Source of the DNA: DASQHW01 sp038238245
Lineage (GTDB): Bacteria; Actinomycetota; Acidimicrobiia; IMCC26256; PALSA-610
Direction of reading: 5' to 3'
Length of the DNA: 64,000 nt
NCBI GenBank assembly: GCA_038238245.1
Contig: JBBRXX010000011.1
Coordinates: 65,841 to 129,840, forward strand
Shown: positions 40,767 to 48,986 of the stretch, one piece after another
Layout of the letters: every line of letters begins with the position of its first letter
Numbering within the stretch: the stretch's first letter is position 1
Program-made: the position numbers and the translations under genes
Notes under the pieces: generated by a model
Databases searched by the model: none
What the model saw: the letters and a program-made list of their open reading frames with translations, nothing else
What the model was told of the DNA's origin: nothing

Positions 40767-41962
40767 CGGCCGACCGGGACATCGCCGTGCTGGGCGCGGG
40801 CATGCACCCATGGGGCAAGTGGGGCCGCAACTTCGTGGACTACGGCGTGGTCGCCGCGCAGGCCGCGCTCGCCGACGCCGCTGTCGAATGGCGCGACATC
40901 CAGTTCGTGTCCGGCGCCGACACGATGCGCAACGGCTATCCGGGATACGTCTCGGGCGCAACGTTCGCGCAGGCACTGGGATGGAACGGCGCCCAAGTCG
41001 CGTCGTCGTATGCCGCGTGTGCATCGGGGGTCACCGCGCTGTCGACCGCTCGCGCCCAGATCCTCGCCGGCTTCTGCGACGTCGCGCTCGTCGTCGGCGC
41101 GGATACGACCCCCAAAGGATTTCTCGCGCCGAACAAGGGCGAGCGGGGCGACGACCCCGACTGGCTGCGCTTCCGGCTGCTCGGCGCGACCAATCCCACG
41201 TACTTCGGCTTGTACGCCCGCCGCCGGATGGAACTGTTCGGCGCGACCCGTGAGGACTTCGCCCAGGTCAAGGTGAAGAACGCGCGGCACGGGCTCGCGA
41301 ATCCGTACGCCCGTTACCGCAAGGAGGTCGCGGTCGACGACGTCCTCAACGCGCCGATCGTCGCCGACCCACTCGGGCTGCTCGACATCTGCGCCACCAG
41401 CGACGGTGGGGCCGCGATCGTTGTCAGCTCCCTCGACTACGCACGCGCACACGGCGTGCCCGACCCGGTGCGCGTGCGCGCGATCTCGACCGTGACACCG
41501 AGCTATCCGCAGACGACGCTCGAGCTGCCGAACTTCGCGACGGACAGCGCCGCCGGCACCGGAAACGCTCCGGCGCACGGGTTCAAGGAGTCGATTGCGG
41601 CGCGGGCGTACGAGGAAGCCGGGCTCGGCCCGGAGGATCTCGACTGCGCCGAGGTGTACGACCTCTCGACCGCGATGGAGCTCGACTGGTACGAGCAGAT
41701 CGGTCTGTGCGCGACCGGCGAAGCCGAGAAGCTGGTGCGGGACGGCGCGACGACCCTCGGCGGCCGCGTCCCGGTGAACCCGAGCGGCGGCCTCGCGTGC
41801 TTTGGCGAAGCCGTGCCCGCCCAGGCGATCGCGCAGGTCTGCGAGCTCACCTGGCAAGTCCAGGGACGCGCCGACGGCCGCCAGGTCGAAGGCGCACGCG
41901 TCGGCTTCTCGATCAACCAAGGCCTTTTCGGCCACGGCTCGGCAGTGATCGTCACGCGCTGA
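40763..41962 (+). CDS. SCP2-type thiolase (Ltp3/Ltp4-like)
   Basis: A 399-residue thiolase-superfamily protein from the ATG at 40763. AQVASSYAACASGVTALSTA places a nucleophilic Cys at residue 86, so it can be a true thiolase, unlike the Ltp2-like protein at 9698. GADTTPKGFLAPNKGE, DICATSDGGAAIVVSS, CAEVYDLSTAMELDWYEQIG and PVNPSGGLACFGEAVPAQAI are family landmarks. Coupled to the DUF35 gene, it likely thiolyses a branched or ring-derived 3-ketoacyl-CoA. The substrate is inferred from the ipd context. Confidence 0.82.
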   Translation: MTADRDIAVLGAGMHPWGKWGRNFVDYGVVAAQAALADAAVEWRDIQFVSGADTMRNGYPGYVSGATFAQALGWNGAQVASSYAACASGVTALSTARAQILAGFCDVALVVGADTTPKGFLAPNKGERGDDPDWLRFRLLGATNPTYFGLYARRRMELFGATREDFAQVKVKNARHGLANPYARYRKEVAVDDVLNAPIVADPLGLLDICATSDGGAAIVVSSLDYARAHGVPDPVRVRAISTVTPSYPQTTLELPNFATDSAAGTGNAPAHGFKESIAARAYEEAGLGPEDLDCAEVYDLSTAMELDWYEQIGLCATGEAEKLVRDGATTLGGRVPVNPSGGLACFGEAVPAQAIAQVCELTWQVQGRADGRQVEGARVGFSINQGLFGHGSAVIVTR

Positions 41963-42025
41963 GGCCGCGCGCGGCGACATCCGACCACGGGCTCGGCCGC
42001 CACGGCGCGAGCGAGCCTGTCGTGT

Positions 42026-42658
42026 TCACAACCGGTCGGCGTACATGGCGACGAGCCGCTCGACGACCTTTTGCGGGGCCTTGTCGAGCGCGCCCGCGTC
42101 GAAGGGGGGCTGCGGGTCGTACTCGATGCCGAGCTGGATCGCCTGCGCGAACTCGTCGCCCGCAATGCGCGCCGCCAAGGTCAATCCCATGTCGATCCCC
42201 GCTGACACACCTGCCGCGGTGATCACCTTGCCCTGCTCGACCACGCGCCGGCCGATCGGGATCGCGCCGTACTCCTTCAACCGGTCGACGGATCCCCAGT
42301 GCGATGTCGCTTCCTTGCCGTCGAGCAATCCGGCGGCCGCGAGCAGCATCGAGCCGGTGCACACCGACGTCGTCCACGTGCTCGTCGCGTCGATGGCGCG
42401 AATCCACTCGAGCAGCTTCTCGTCCTTCTCGAGTGCGACGGTCGCGTAGCCGCCCGGCACGACCAGTACGTCGGCGGTCGTCACCTCGTCGAGCGCATAG
42501 TCGGCGACCAACGCGAGAAACCCGTTGTCGGTCCGCACCGGACCCTTCTCGCGAGCGACGAACTTCACGTTCGCGTCGGGCAGACGTTGCAAGGTCTCGT
42601 ACGGGCCGATGATGTCGAGCGCGGTGATGCCGTCGAACAACAGGCAAACGATGTCCAC
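42026..42658 (-). CDS. DJ-1/PfpI family protein
   Basis: A 210-residue DJ-1/PfpI (isonitrile-hydratase-like) protein. VDIVCLLFDGITALDIIGPY starts the fold; WTTSVCTGSMLLAAAGLLDG contains the nucleophile-elbow Cys (SVCTG) and ATSHWGSVDRLKEY the following His. Catalytic Glu is in DIIGPYE. I use the GTG at 42658 because AAGGAG sits 6 bases upstream; an ATG at 42679 is in frame but lies over this Shine-Dalgarno. The gene overlaps the end of the GlxA-type regulator by 94 bases. Confidence 0.82.
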   Translation of the reverse strand: MDIVCLLFDGITALDIIGPYETLQRLPDANVKFVAREKGPVRTDNGFLALVADYALDEVTTADVLVVPGGYATVALEKDEKLLEWIRAIDATSTWTTSVCTGSMLLAAAGLLDGKEATSHWGSVDRLKEYGAIPIGRRVVEQGKVITAAGVSAGIDMGLTLAARIAGDEFAQAIQLGIEYDPQPPFDAGALDKAPQKVVERLVAMYADRL

Positions 42659-43629
42659 AGTGGGCTCCTTGACTTCCATAAGGCAGACTGAAGGGAACGA
42701 AAACGACCTCGGTAGTCGGTCGGGCTCGCACCCACACGACGGGCGAAGGCGCGCCGCAAGGTCTCGACGGTGCCGAACCCGCACGCGCGTGCGATCTCGT
42801 CGATCGCCAGCGACGTCGTCTCGAGCAGGCGCCGCGCGACTTCGAGCCGCACCCGCTCGACGTACTGGGCCGGGGTGCAACCCACCTCGGCGCGAAAGAC
42901 CCGCGCGAAGTGGCGGGGACTCATCGCTACCTTGGCCGCGAGCCGCTCGACGGTGTGGTCGGCTTCGGGATGCTCGTTGATCCACGTCTGGAGCTCGCGC
43001 AGTGGATCGCGCTCCGCGGACTGCGCGCCGAGCTGCGCGCTGAACTGCGCCTGGCCGCCCGGCCGCTGCACGTACATCACGAGTTGACGCGCGACGCGCA
43101 GCGCCACGTCGCGTCCCTGGTCTTCGGCGACGAGCGCCAGCGCAAGGTCCATTCCGGCGGTGACACCTGCGGACGTCCATACATCGCCGTCCCGGACGAA
43201 GATCGGGTCGGGCTCGACGGTGATCTCGGGATGCCGGCGAGCGAGGTAGTCGCACGCGACCCAGTGCGTGGTCGCCCGCTTCCCGTCGAGGAGACCGGTG
43301 GCGGCGAGCACCAACGTCCCCGTGCACACCGACGCGATCCGACGGCTGCGGCCGGCGAGGCGACGCACCGCCTGCAGCAGGCGCGGATCGTCGGCTGCGT
43401 CGAACGCACCTTCGCCACCCACGACGATCAACGTGTCGATCGCGCCCCGGAGGGAGGACAGCGACCGGTCGGCCACGATGCCGGGCCCACGCGTCGAGCG
43501 GACGACTCCGGCGTCCAAAGCCGCGATCACGATGTCGTAGCCACCCGCCGCACCCAGCACCTCGTGCGGACCGACGAGGTCGAGCGCCGTGATCCGCGGG
43601 TACGTGACGAACACGATCTTGGGAGCCAC
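42565..43629 (-). CDS. GlxA-type AraC regulator with PfpI domain
   Basis: A 354-residue regulator: N-terminal DJ-1/PfpI domain (IVFVTYPRITALDLVGPHEV; SVCTGTLVLAATGLLDGKRA; TTHWVACDYLARRHPE), C-terminal AraC double HTH (TVERLAAKVAMSPRHFARVF; AIDEIARACGFGTVETLRRA; SPTDYRGRFR). GlxA proteins sense small metabolites and activate neighbouring genes. Homologues end shortly after YRxRF; here the frame continues about 38 residues (LWKSRSPLWTSFACCSTASP) through the start of the PfpI gene. The extension is just that gene read out of frame, so the natural stop may have been lost. Confidence 0.84.
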   Translation of the reverse strand: MAPKIVFVTYPRITALDLVGPHEVLGAAGGYDIVIAALDAGVVRSTRGPGIVADRSLSSLRGAIDTLIVVGGEGAFDAADDPRLLQAVRRLAGRSRRIASVCTGTLVLAATGLLDGKRATTHWVACDYLARRHPEITVEPDPIFVRDGDVWTSAGVTAGMDLALALVAEDQGRDVALRVARQLVMYVQRPGGQAQFSAQLGAQSAERDPLRELQTWINEHPEADHTVERLAAKVAMSPRHFARVFRAEVGCTPAQYVERVRLEVARRLLETTSLAIDEIARACGFGTVETLRRAFARRVGASPTDYRGRFRSLQSALWKSRSPLWTSFACCSTASPRSTSSARTRPCNVCPTRT

Positions 43630-43649
43630 GTCGCTATTGTGCGACCTCC

Positions 43650-43677
43650 CCGGTCTGGCAGCAATGCCAATGACCGG
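43650..43677. promoter_or_regulatory. Nested inverted repeats upstream of fadE31-like gene
   Basis: Outer arms CCGGTC and GACCGG enclose inner arms TGGCA and TGCCA (loop GCAA) in the gap between glxA and the dehydrogenase operon. A TACGCT -10-like box (43695-43700) precedes the ATG at 43710 by 9 bases. Position and symmetry suit binding by the adjacent AraC-type regulator. Confidence 0.5.
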
Positions 43678-43709
43678 ACGATTCCTGCCACGGTACGCTC
43701 CGCCGGCCT

Positions 43710-44855
43710 ATGGACCTCGCGTTCAGCCCCGCCGAGGAGCAGTTCCGCGCCGAGTGCCGCGCGTGGCTCGCGGCGCACCTTCCCCGTCCGGCGCTTCCCT
43801 CGGGCGACACCCGCGCCGGATTCGAGGCCCATCTCGAATGGGAACGCACGCTGTTCGACGCGCGCTACGCCGTGGTGTCGTGGCCGGAGCAGTACGGCGG
43901 CCGCGACGCGAGCTTGTGGGAGTGGCTCCTCTTCGAAGAGGAGTACTACCGCGCCGCCGCGCCGCAGCGCGTCACGCAGAACGGCATCTTCCTGCTCGCA
44001 CCGACGATCTTCGAGTTCGGGACCGACGAGCAGAAGGAGCGCATCCTCCGGAAGATGGCGTCCGGCGAACAGACGTGGTGTCAGGGCTGGTCCGAGCCCA
44101 ACGCAGGCAGCGACCTGGCCGGGATCCGGAGCCAGGCGGTGCGGGACGACGCCGCGGGCGGTTGGCGGCTGTCCGGCCAGAAGACGTGGACGACGCGCGG
44201 CGCCTTCTGCACGCATCTCTTCGGCCTCTTCCGCAGCGATCCCGACGCGGAACGCCACCGCGGCCTGACGTACTTCCTCGTCGATCTCGCGTCACCGGGC
44301 ATCACCGTGCGCGGCGTCGAGCGCCTCGACGGTGACGAGGGCTTCGCCGAGGTGTTCTTCGACGACGTCTACGTGCCCGATGGCGACGTGCTGGGCGCGC
44401 CCAACGAAGGATGGGGCGTGGCGATGGCGACGACCGGGTCGGAGCGCGGTCTCACGCTCCGCTCTCCCGGCCGGTTCCTGGCGACCGCGCAGCGATTGAT
44501 CGACCTGTACCACGCGTGCGGCGACGTGGGCGAGCTCCGCGACCGCGTGGTCGCGGCCTACATCGACGCCGAGGCATACCGCTGGCAGACGTTCTGGACC
44601 GTCACCCGGATCGTCGAGGGCACCCGGACCGGGCCCGAGTCTTCGATGGTGAAGGTGTTCTGGTCGGAGCTCGACGTGAGACTGCACGAGCTCGCGCTCG
44701 AGCTCCTCGGCCTGCACGCCGAGCTCGTCGACGGCGCCGACGCCGCGTGGATGAAGGGCTACGAGTTCGCGCTCGCGGGCCCGATCTATGCGGGCACGAA
44801 CGAGATCCAGCGCAACGTGATCGCCGAGCGTGTGCTCGGACTGCCGAGGAAATAG
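43710..44855 (+). CDS. Acyl-CoA dehydrogenase, FadE31-like
   Basis: A 381-residue acyl-CoA dehydrogenase, MDLAFSPAEEQFRAECRAWL. WCQGWSEPNAGSDLAGIRSQ and WRLSGQKTWTTRGAFCTHLF are the flavin motifs, LFRSDPDAERHRGLTYFLVD and FAGPIYAGTNEIQRNVIAER-like GPIYAGTNEIQRNVIAERVL the C-terminal FAD motif. It reads directly into a shorter dehydrogenase, the order seen for FadE31-FadE32 in the mycobacterial KstR2 regulon, where such pairs form heteromeric alpha-beta enzymes. The pairing is inferred from order and sizes (381 and 299 residues). Confidence 0.82.
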   Translation: MDLAFSPAEEQFRAECRAWLAAHLPRPALPSGDTRAGFEAHLEWERTLFDARYAVVSWPEQYGGRDASLWEWLLFEEEYYRAAAPQRVTQNGIFLLAPTIFEFGTDEQKERILRKMASGEQTWCQGWSEPNAGSDLAGIRSQAVRDDAAGGWRLSGQKTWTTRGAFCTHLFGLFRSDPDAERHRGLTYFLVDLASPGITVRGVERLDGDEGFAEVFFDDVYVPDGDVLGAPNEGWGVAMATTGSERGLTLRSPGRFLATAQRLIDLYHACGDVGELRDRVVAAYIDAEAYRWQTFWTVTRIVEGTRTGPESSMVKVFWSELDVRLHELALELLGLHAELVDGADAAWMKGYEFALAGPIYAGTNEIQRNVIAERVLGLPRK

Positions 44856-45755
44856 ATGCGGTTCGCCTTCACCGACGACCAACTCGCGTTCCGCGACGCG
44901 GTGCGCGATCTTCTCGAGAAGGAGTGCACACCTGGACACGTGCGCGACGCGTGGGCCAACGACACCGGTCGCGTTCCCGGCTTGTGGGAGCAACTCCGGG
45001 AGATGGGCGTGGTCGGCATGCTGGCGCCCGAGGACAAGGGCGGCCTCGGGCTGACGATGGTCGACCTCGTGCTGATCCTCGAGGAAACCGGCCGCCATGC
45101 CGTGCCCGAGCCGATCGTCGAGACCGCTGCGTCGGGCGTGCCGGTGTTCGACCGCACGGATCTGACGATCACGATCGGACACGCGTTGGTGCCGTGGGCC
45201 GACACCTGTGACGTGATCATCACCGCCGACGGCCGGTTCGATCCCGCGACGGCCACGCTCGTGCCGCGCGTCTCTGTCGACGGTGCCCGTCGCCTCTTCG
45301 AGGTGCGCGGGCCGTCGGTGCCCGCGAGCGACGGCGCCGAGGCCGCGTACGTGCGGCTCGTGTGCGGGACCGCGGCGCAGCTGTGCGGTCTCACCGATCG
45401 CATGCTCGAGATGACCGCCGAATACGTGAAGGAACGCAAGCAATTCGGCGTCCCGGTCGGATCGTTCCAGGCCGTGAAGCACCACCTCGCGGACGCGCGC
45501 ATCGCGCTGGAGTTCACGCGACCCCTCGTGTACCGGGCGGCGGCAACGCTCGACGCCACCCACGTCAGCATGGCGATGGCGAAAGCGGCCGACACCGCAC
45601 TGGTGACGGCGCGGGCCGCGCTCCAGTGCCACGGCGCGATCGGTTACACGACCGAATACGACCTGCACCTCTACATGAAGCGCGCGTGGGCCCTCGCCCG
45701 TGCGCGCGGCGACGCCCGCTTCCACAGGAATCGCGTCGCAAACGCCATCCTTTAG
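44856..45755 (+). CDS. Acyl-CoA dehydrogenase, FadE32-like short subunit
   Basis: A 299-residue acyl-CoA dehydrogenase, MRFAFTDDQLAFRDAVRDLL. The N-terminal helical domain (LWEQLREMGVVGMLAPEDKG) is normal, the middle beta domain is shortened, and the C-terminal domain has YVKERKQFGVPVGSFQAVKH and QCHGAIGYTTEYDLHLYMKR. Length matches the short partner of actinobacterial heterotetrameric ACADs. It starts immediately after the TAG of the FadE31-like gene, with no spacer. FAD would be shared at the interface of the two subunits. Confidence 0.82.
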   Translation: MRFAFTDDQLAFRDAVRDLLEKECTPGHVRDAWANDTGRVPGLWEQLREMGVVGMLAPEDKGGLGLTMVDLVLILEETGRHAVPEPIVETAASGVPVFDRTDLTITIGHALVPWADTCDVIITADGRFDPATATLVPRVSVDGARRLFEVRGPSVPASDGAEAAYVRLVCGTAAQLCGLTDRMLEMTAEYVKERKQFGVPVGSFQAVKHHLADARIALEFTRPLVYRAAATLDATHVSMAMAKAADTALVTARAALQCHGAIGYTTEYDLHLYMKRAWALARARGDARFHRNRVANAIL

Positions 45756-45764
45756 TCTGGCGCC

Positions 45765-46913
45765 ATGAGTGAGGCGTTTGTCGTCGATGCCGTCCGGTCT
45801 CCTGTCGGGAAGCGCAACGGCGGGCTGGCGAAGGTGCATCCCGCGGACCTCGGTGCCCACTCGATCCGCGCCCTGATGGAACGGGTCGACGTCGATCCCG
45901 CGGCCGTCGACGACGTCGTGTTCGGGTGCGTCGACACGATCGGCCCGCAGGCGGGCGACATCGCGCGCACGTGCTGGCTCGTCGCGGGCTACTCCGACGA
46001 GGTGCCGGGCACCACCGTCGACCGGCAATGCGGCTCGTCGCAGCAAGCCGTGCACTTCGCCGCCCAGGCGGTGATGTCCGGTACCGCCGACCTCGTCGTC
46101 GCGGGCGGTGTCCAGAACATGAGCGCGATCCCGATCAGCGCGGCGATGCTCGCAGGTGAGCAGTACGGCTTCGCGAACCCGTTCTCCGGCTCGCCGGGAT
46201 GGGAAGCGCGCTACGGCAGCCAGGAGGTCTCGCAGTTCCGCAGCGCGGAGATGATCGCCGACGCGTGGAACATCACACGCGATGACATGGAGGAATTCGC
46301 GGTCGAGTCACACGAGCGGGCGCTGCGGGCGCACGCGGAGGGTCGATTCGAACGCGAGATCATGCCGCTCGAAGGCATCACCCACGACGAGGGACCGCGT
46401 GAGCCAAACCTTGCGAAGATCCGGTCGCTTCCGACGCTCGTCGACGGTGGCCGCCTGACCGCCGCGGTGTCGTCACAGATCTCGGATGCGTCCGCGGCGT
46501 TGCTGATTGCGAGCGAGGACGCGGTGCGCACGCACGGTTTGACACCGCGGGCGCGCATCCACCACCTCTCGGTGCGCGGCGCCGACCCGGTGTGGATGCT
46601 GACCGCGCCGATCCCGGCCACCGCGTACGCGTTGAAGAAAGCCGCCATGGCACTCGACGACATCGATCTCGTCGAGATCAACGAGGCCTTCGCCTCGGTG
46701 GTCCTCGCCTGGCAGAAGGAAACCGGCGCCGATCTCGCCAAGGTGAACGTGAACGGGGGCGCGATCGCCCTCGGGCACCCCCTCGGCGCCACCGGCGCGC
46801 GTCTCATGACCACGCTCTTGCACGAGCTGGAGCGCACGGGTGGCCGTTACGGCTTGCAGACGATGTGTGAGGGCGGTGGCCAGGCCAACGTCACGATCAT
46901 CGAACGGCTCTAG
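45765..46913 (+). CDS. Acetyl-CoA acyltransferase (FadA6-like thiolase)
   Basis: A 382-residue thiolase, MSEAFVVDAVRSPVGKRNGG. DRQCGSSQQAVHFAAQAVMS has the nucleophilic Cys near residue 89, INEAFASVVLAWQKETGADL contains the NEAFA motif, NVNGGAIALGHPLGATGARL the active-site His (GHP) and GGRYGLQTMCEGGGQANVTI the second Cys (C-x-G-G-G). All catalytic residues are therefore present. Final thiolysis in the steroid island is likely, the role of FadA6. It starts 9 bases after the FadE32-like gene. Its TAG overlaps the TAG of the convergent J-domain gene through a shared CTAG. Confidence 0.86.
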   Translation: MSEAFVVDAVRSPVGKRNGGLAKVHPADLGAHSIRALMERVDVDPAAVDDVVFGCVDTIGPQAGDIARTCWLVAGYSDEVPGTTVDRQCGSSQQAVHFAAQAVMSGTADLVVAGGVQNMSAIPISAAMLAGEQYGFANPFSGSPGWEARYGSQEVSQFRSAEMIADAWNITRDDMEEFAVESHERALRAHAEGRFEREIMPLEGITHDEGPREPNLAKIRSLPTLVDGGRLTAAVSSQISDASAALLIASEDAVRTHGLTPRARIHHLSVRGADPVWMLTAPIPATAYALKKAAMALDDIDLVEINEAFASVVLAWQKETGADLAKVNVNGGAIALGHPLGATGARLMTTLLHELERTGGRYGLQTMCEGGGQANVTIIERL

Positions 46914-47629
46914 TTCTTGCGTGCCGGTTCGCCCCCGCGTGACCTGCGGAGATGGCGCCCACCGAGCACGGCGAACACCGGGCCGCCGATCAGCAGCTTG
47001 AGGGCGACGATCGCGAGCGTGATGTCGCGGCCGAACGTGCTCGCGTCGAGCACGACGTGTTGGGGGTTCGCAGGGTCGTAACGGACGTCGACGGTCGGGC
47101 CCGTCTTGGTCCCTTCGCCGCGCTGGCGGGGCTCGGGCACAACGACGTGCCGTCCGTCTCTCGCGTCGAACGCGATGTCACCGTTGTCGACGCGCTGCGC
47201 GGCCACCGGTACGAACCGCGCCCGTTCACTCGCATCGCGATCGCGCAGATACCACGTCAGGTACGACGCCCCGACGCCGAGCACCGTGATCACGACGCCG
47301 CCGATGAACGCAACCCAGGCGCGCTTGCGAGTCCAGCGGCTCGGCTTGACCGCCACCGGTTCCGGCACCGGTTGCACGGCGGCCACCCCGAAACTGCCGG
47401 CGCGCACACCGTCGTAGTCGCGACGGGTGCGCCTGTTCGAGAGCACTGCGTATGCCGCCGCGAGATCCTTGAACTGCTCCGCGGCATCCGGTTCGTTGGT
47501 CGCGTCCGGATGGGAACGCTTGGCCGCGGCGCGGAACGCCCGAGCGATGTCGTCCCCCGAGGCATCGATCGAAACGCCGAGCAGCCGGTAGTAGTCGACC
47601 GTCGCCCAGTCGCGCACCGTGGTGGCCAC
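46910..47629 (-). CDS. J-domain membrane protein
   Basis: A 239-residue protein with an N-terminal J domain: DYYRLLGVSIDASGDDIARA, then FRAAAKRSHPDATNE carrying the HPD tripeptide that stimulates Hsp70, and AYAVLSNRRTRRDYD. After a linker come a membrane helix (KRAWVAFIGGVVITVLGVGA), an extracytoplasmic DUF3592-like part (VDNGDIAFDARDGRHVVVPE) and a second helix (ITLAIVALKLLIGGPVFAVL). It may recruit DnaK to the membrane. The J domain would be cytoplasmic. Monocistronic and convergent with the thiolase. Confidence 0.82.
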   Translation of the reverse strand: MATTVRDWATVDYYRLLGVSIDASGDDIARAFRAAAKRSHPDATNEPDAAEQFKDLAAAYAVLSNRRTRRDYDGVRAGSFGVAAVQPVPEPVAVKPSRWTRKRAWVAFIGGVVITVLGVGASYLTWYLRDRDASERARFVPVAAQRVDNGDIAFDARDGRHVVVPEPRQRGEGTKTGPTVDVRYDPANPQHVVLDASTFGRDITLAIVALKLLIGGPVFAVLGGRHLRRSRGGEPARKN

Positions 47630-47657
47630 GCCGCGACGATACCGGGAAGCCGGCTAT

Positions 47658-47879
47658 CTAGTCCTTCAGCGCCACCGCGTTCGGTGTGACGTTCATCTTC
47701 GGCTCGTACTCGGCGCTTTCGACCTCGCGGGCCGCACCCTCGAACTTCTCGTGCAGCGCGGCGGCACACGCAGGACACGGTCCGGCGAAGCGCATCATCG
47801 TTTCGACGCCGCAGCGCAGACAGGGCATCGCGACCGGCGGAAAGGCGTCAGCGTCGATACGGATGCAACCGAGGGGCAT
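47658..47879 (-). CDS. Small zinc-ribbon protein
   Basis: A 73-residue protein, MPLGCIRIDADAFPPVAMPC with LRCGVETMMRFAGPCPACAA. Two C-x2-C pairs (MPCLRCG and GPCPACA) about 13 residues apart form a typical zinc ribbon; the rest is an acidic tail ending NAVALKD. An ATG three codons upstream (47888) is also possible; GAGG just before that ATG better suits 47879. No known family. It lies between the J-domain protein and a small membrane protein. Confidence 0.65.
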   Translation of the reverse strand: MPLGCIRIDADAFPPVAMPCLRCGVETMMRFAGPCPACAAALHEKFEGAAREVESAEYEPKMNVTPNAVALKD

Positions 47880-47904
47880 GACCGGCATCCTCGCGCGGGA
47901 ACTC

Positions 47905-48102
47905 TCAGACGTGGGCGATGCCGGTACCGAGCGCGGCACCGAGACCGGCGAGAATCGCGGGCACGAGGATGAGTGAGAGGCGATACTGCGCCTGAACGCG
48001 CAGGCCCGCCTGCCTCTTCCGCAGGTCGAGGCGGGCGACGTAGAACGACAGCGCAAGCCCGACGAGCAATCCGATGACCGCACCGACCAGCACAGGCAAC
48101 AT
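47905..48102 (-). CDS. Small two-helix membrane protein
   Basis: A 65-residue protein of two hydrophobic helices, MLPVLVGAVIGLLVGLALSF and LILVPAILAGLGAALGTGIA, joined by a basic cytoplasmic loop YVARLDLRKRQAGLRVQAQY. Positive loop and helices imply both termini outside. Not recognised. It is 14 bases after the ATP-grasp gene on the same strand, so probably in that transcript. Confidence 0.6.
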   Translation of the reverse strand: MLPVLVGAVIGLLVGLALSFYVARLDLRKRQAGLRVQAQYRLSLILVPAILAGLGAALGTGIAHV

Positions 48103-48116
48103 CGTAACTGCGCCGC

Positions 48117-48983
48117 TCACACCAACCGTGACATCACTGCGCGCACGAATGCGTCGGTGGCTGCGGCCGGGGCGAGATCGAGGAACAAGCTCGGTTCGGT
48201 GACCTCGACCTCGAGAACGTGCCAGAGGTCGCCCGCGCGCAACATGTCGATGCGCGCGTACAACGGTGATTCCGGCAGCACCGAGCACACCCGGGCCGCG
48301 AGCTCGACGGCGCCACCGGTGGGTTCGACGGCTTCGGCGCGACCGCCCCACTCCTCCTGCACGCGATAATCCCCCGCGTCGGGCGCCTTGCGGACCGCGT
48401 GGCTCGGCACGCCGTCGAACAGCACGACCGAGATCTCCCCGTCGATTGCGACCGACGCCATGAACGGCTGCACGAGCGCGTCGCCACGCGCAAGGAGCGC
48501 GTCGAGATGCGCCTGCGCATTCCGGTCGCCGACGTCGAAGCGGCCCGCGCCGTGCCCGCCGATGCCGACCGCGGGCTTCACGACGACGGTGTTCCATCCG
48601 CGCGCATCACAGATGCCATCGATTGACGCGGCGGTGCCGTGCAGGAGCACGACGGTCGGCACCACGGGCGCGCCGCGCGTGCTGAGATCGAGCAGGTATG
48701 CCTTGTGCACGTTCCACTCGACGAGCGCGGGCGGGTTCCACAGTTGCGTTTCCGCGCCGGTCTCGCGTACCCAACGCACAAAATCGTCGACGGCATCGAC
48801 GTAGTCCCATGGGGAGCGCAGCACAGTCACACGCGCGGAGGACCAGTCGACCGCGGGATCGCGCCAGTCGCCGAGGTCGACGGTCGCGCCCGCGCTCCGA
48901 AGCGCGGTGGCGAGCAGCGGCGTGTGGGGATCCTCGACGGGAAGCTGCGCGCACGTCACCAACCGGACGTCGACGGAGGTCAT
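48117..48983 (-). CDS. ATP-grasp domain ligase
   Basis: A 288-residue ATP-grasp protein related to the RimK/DcsG-like group. LLATALRSAGATVDLGDWRD opens an N-terminal Rossmann part, VTVLRSPWDYVDAVDDFVRW follows, TVVVKPAVGIGGHGAGRFDV is the ATP-binding loop, and LYARIDMLRAGDLWHVLEVE VTEPSLF holds the metal-binding acidic residues. Such ligases join a carboxylate to an amine via acyl-phosphate; DcsG uses this in D-cycloserine synthesis. Its stop lies 14 bases before the small membrane protein and its start 3 bases from the PIG-L gene end, so coexpression is likely. Confidence 0.82.
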   Translation of the reverse strand: MTSVDVRLVTCAQLPVEDPHTPLLATALRSAGATVDLGDWRDPAVDWSSARVTVLRSPWDYVDAVDDFVRWVRETGAETQLWNPPALVEWNVHKAYLLDLSTRGAPVVPTVVLLHGTAASIDGICDARGWNTVVVKPAVGIGGHGAGRFDVGDRNAQAHLDALLARGDALVQPFMASVAIDGEISVVLFDGVPSHAVRKAPDAGDYRVQEEWGGRAEAVEPTGGAVELAARVCSVLPESPLYARIDMLRAGDLWHVLEVEVTEPSLFLDLAPAAATDAFVRAVMSRLV

Positions 48984-48986
48984 CGA

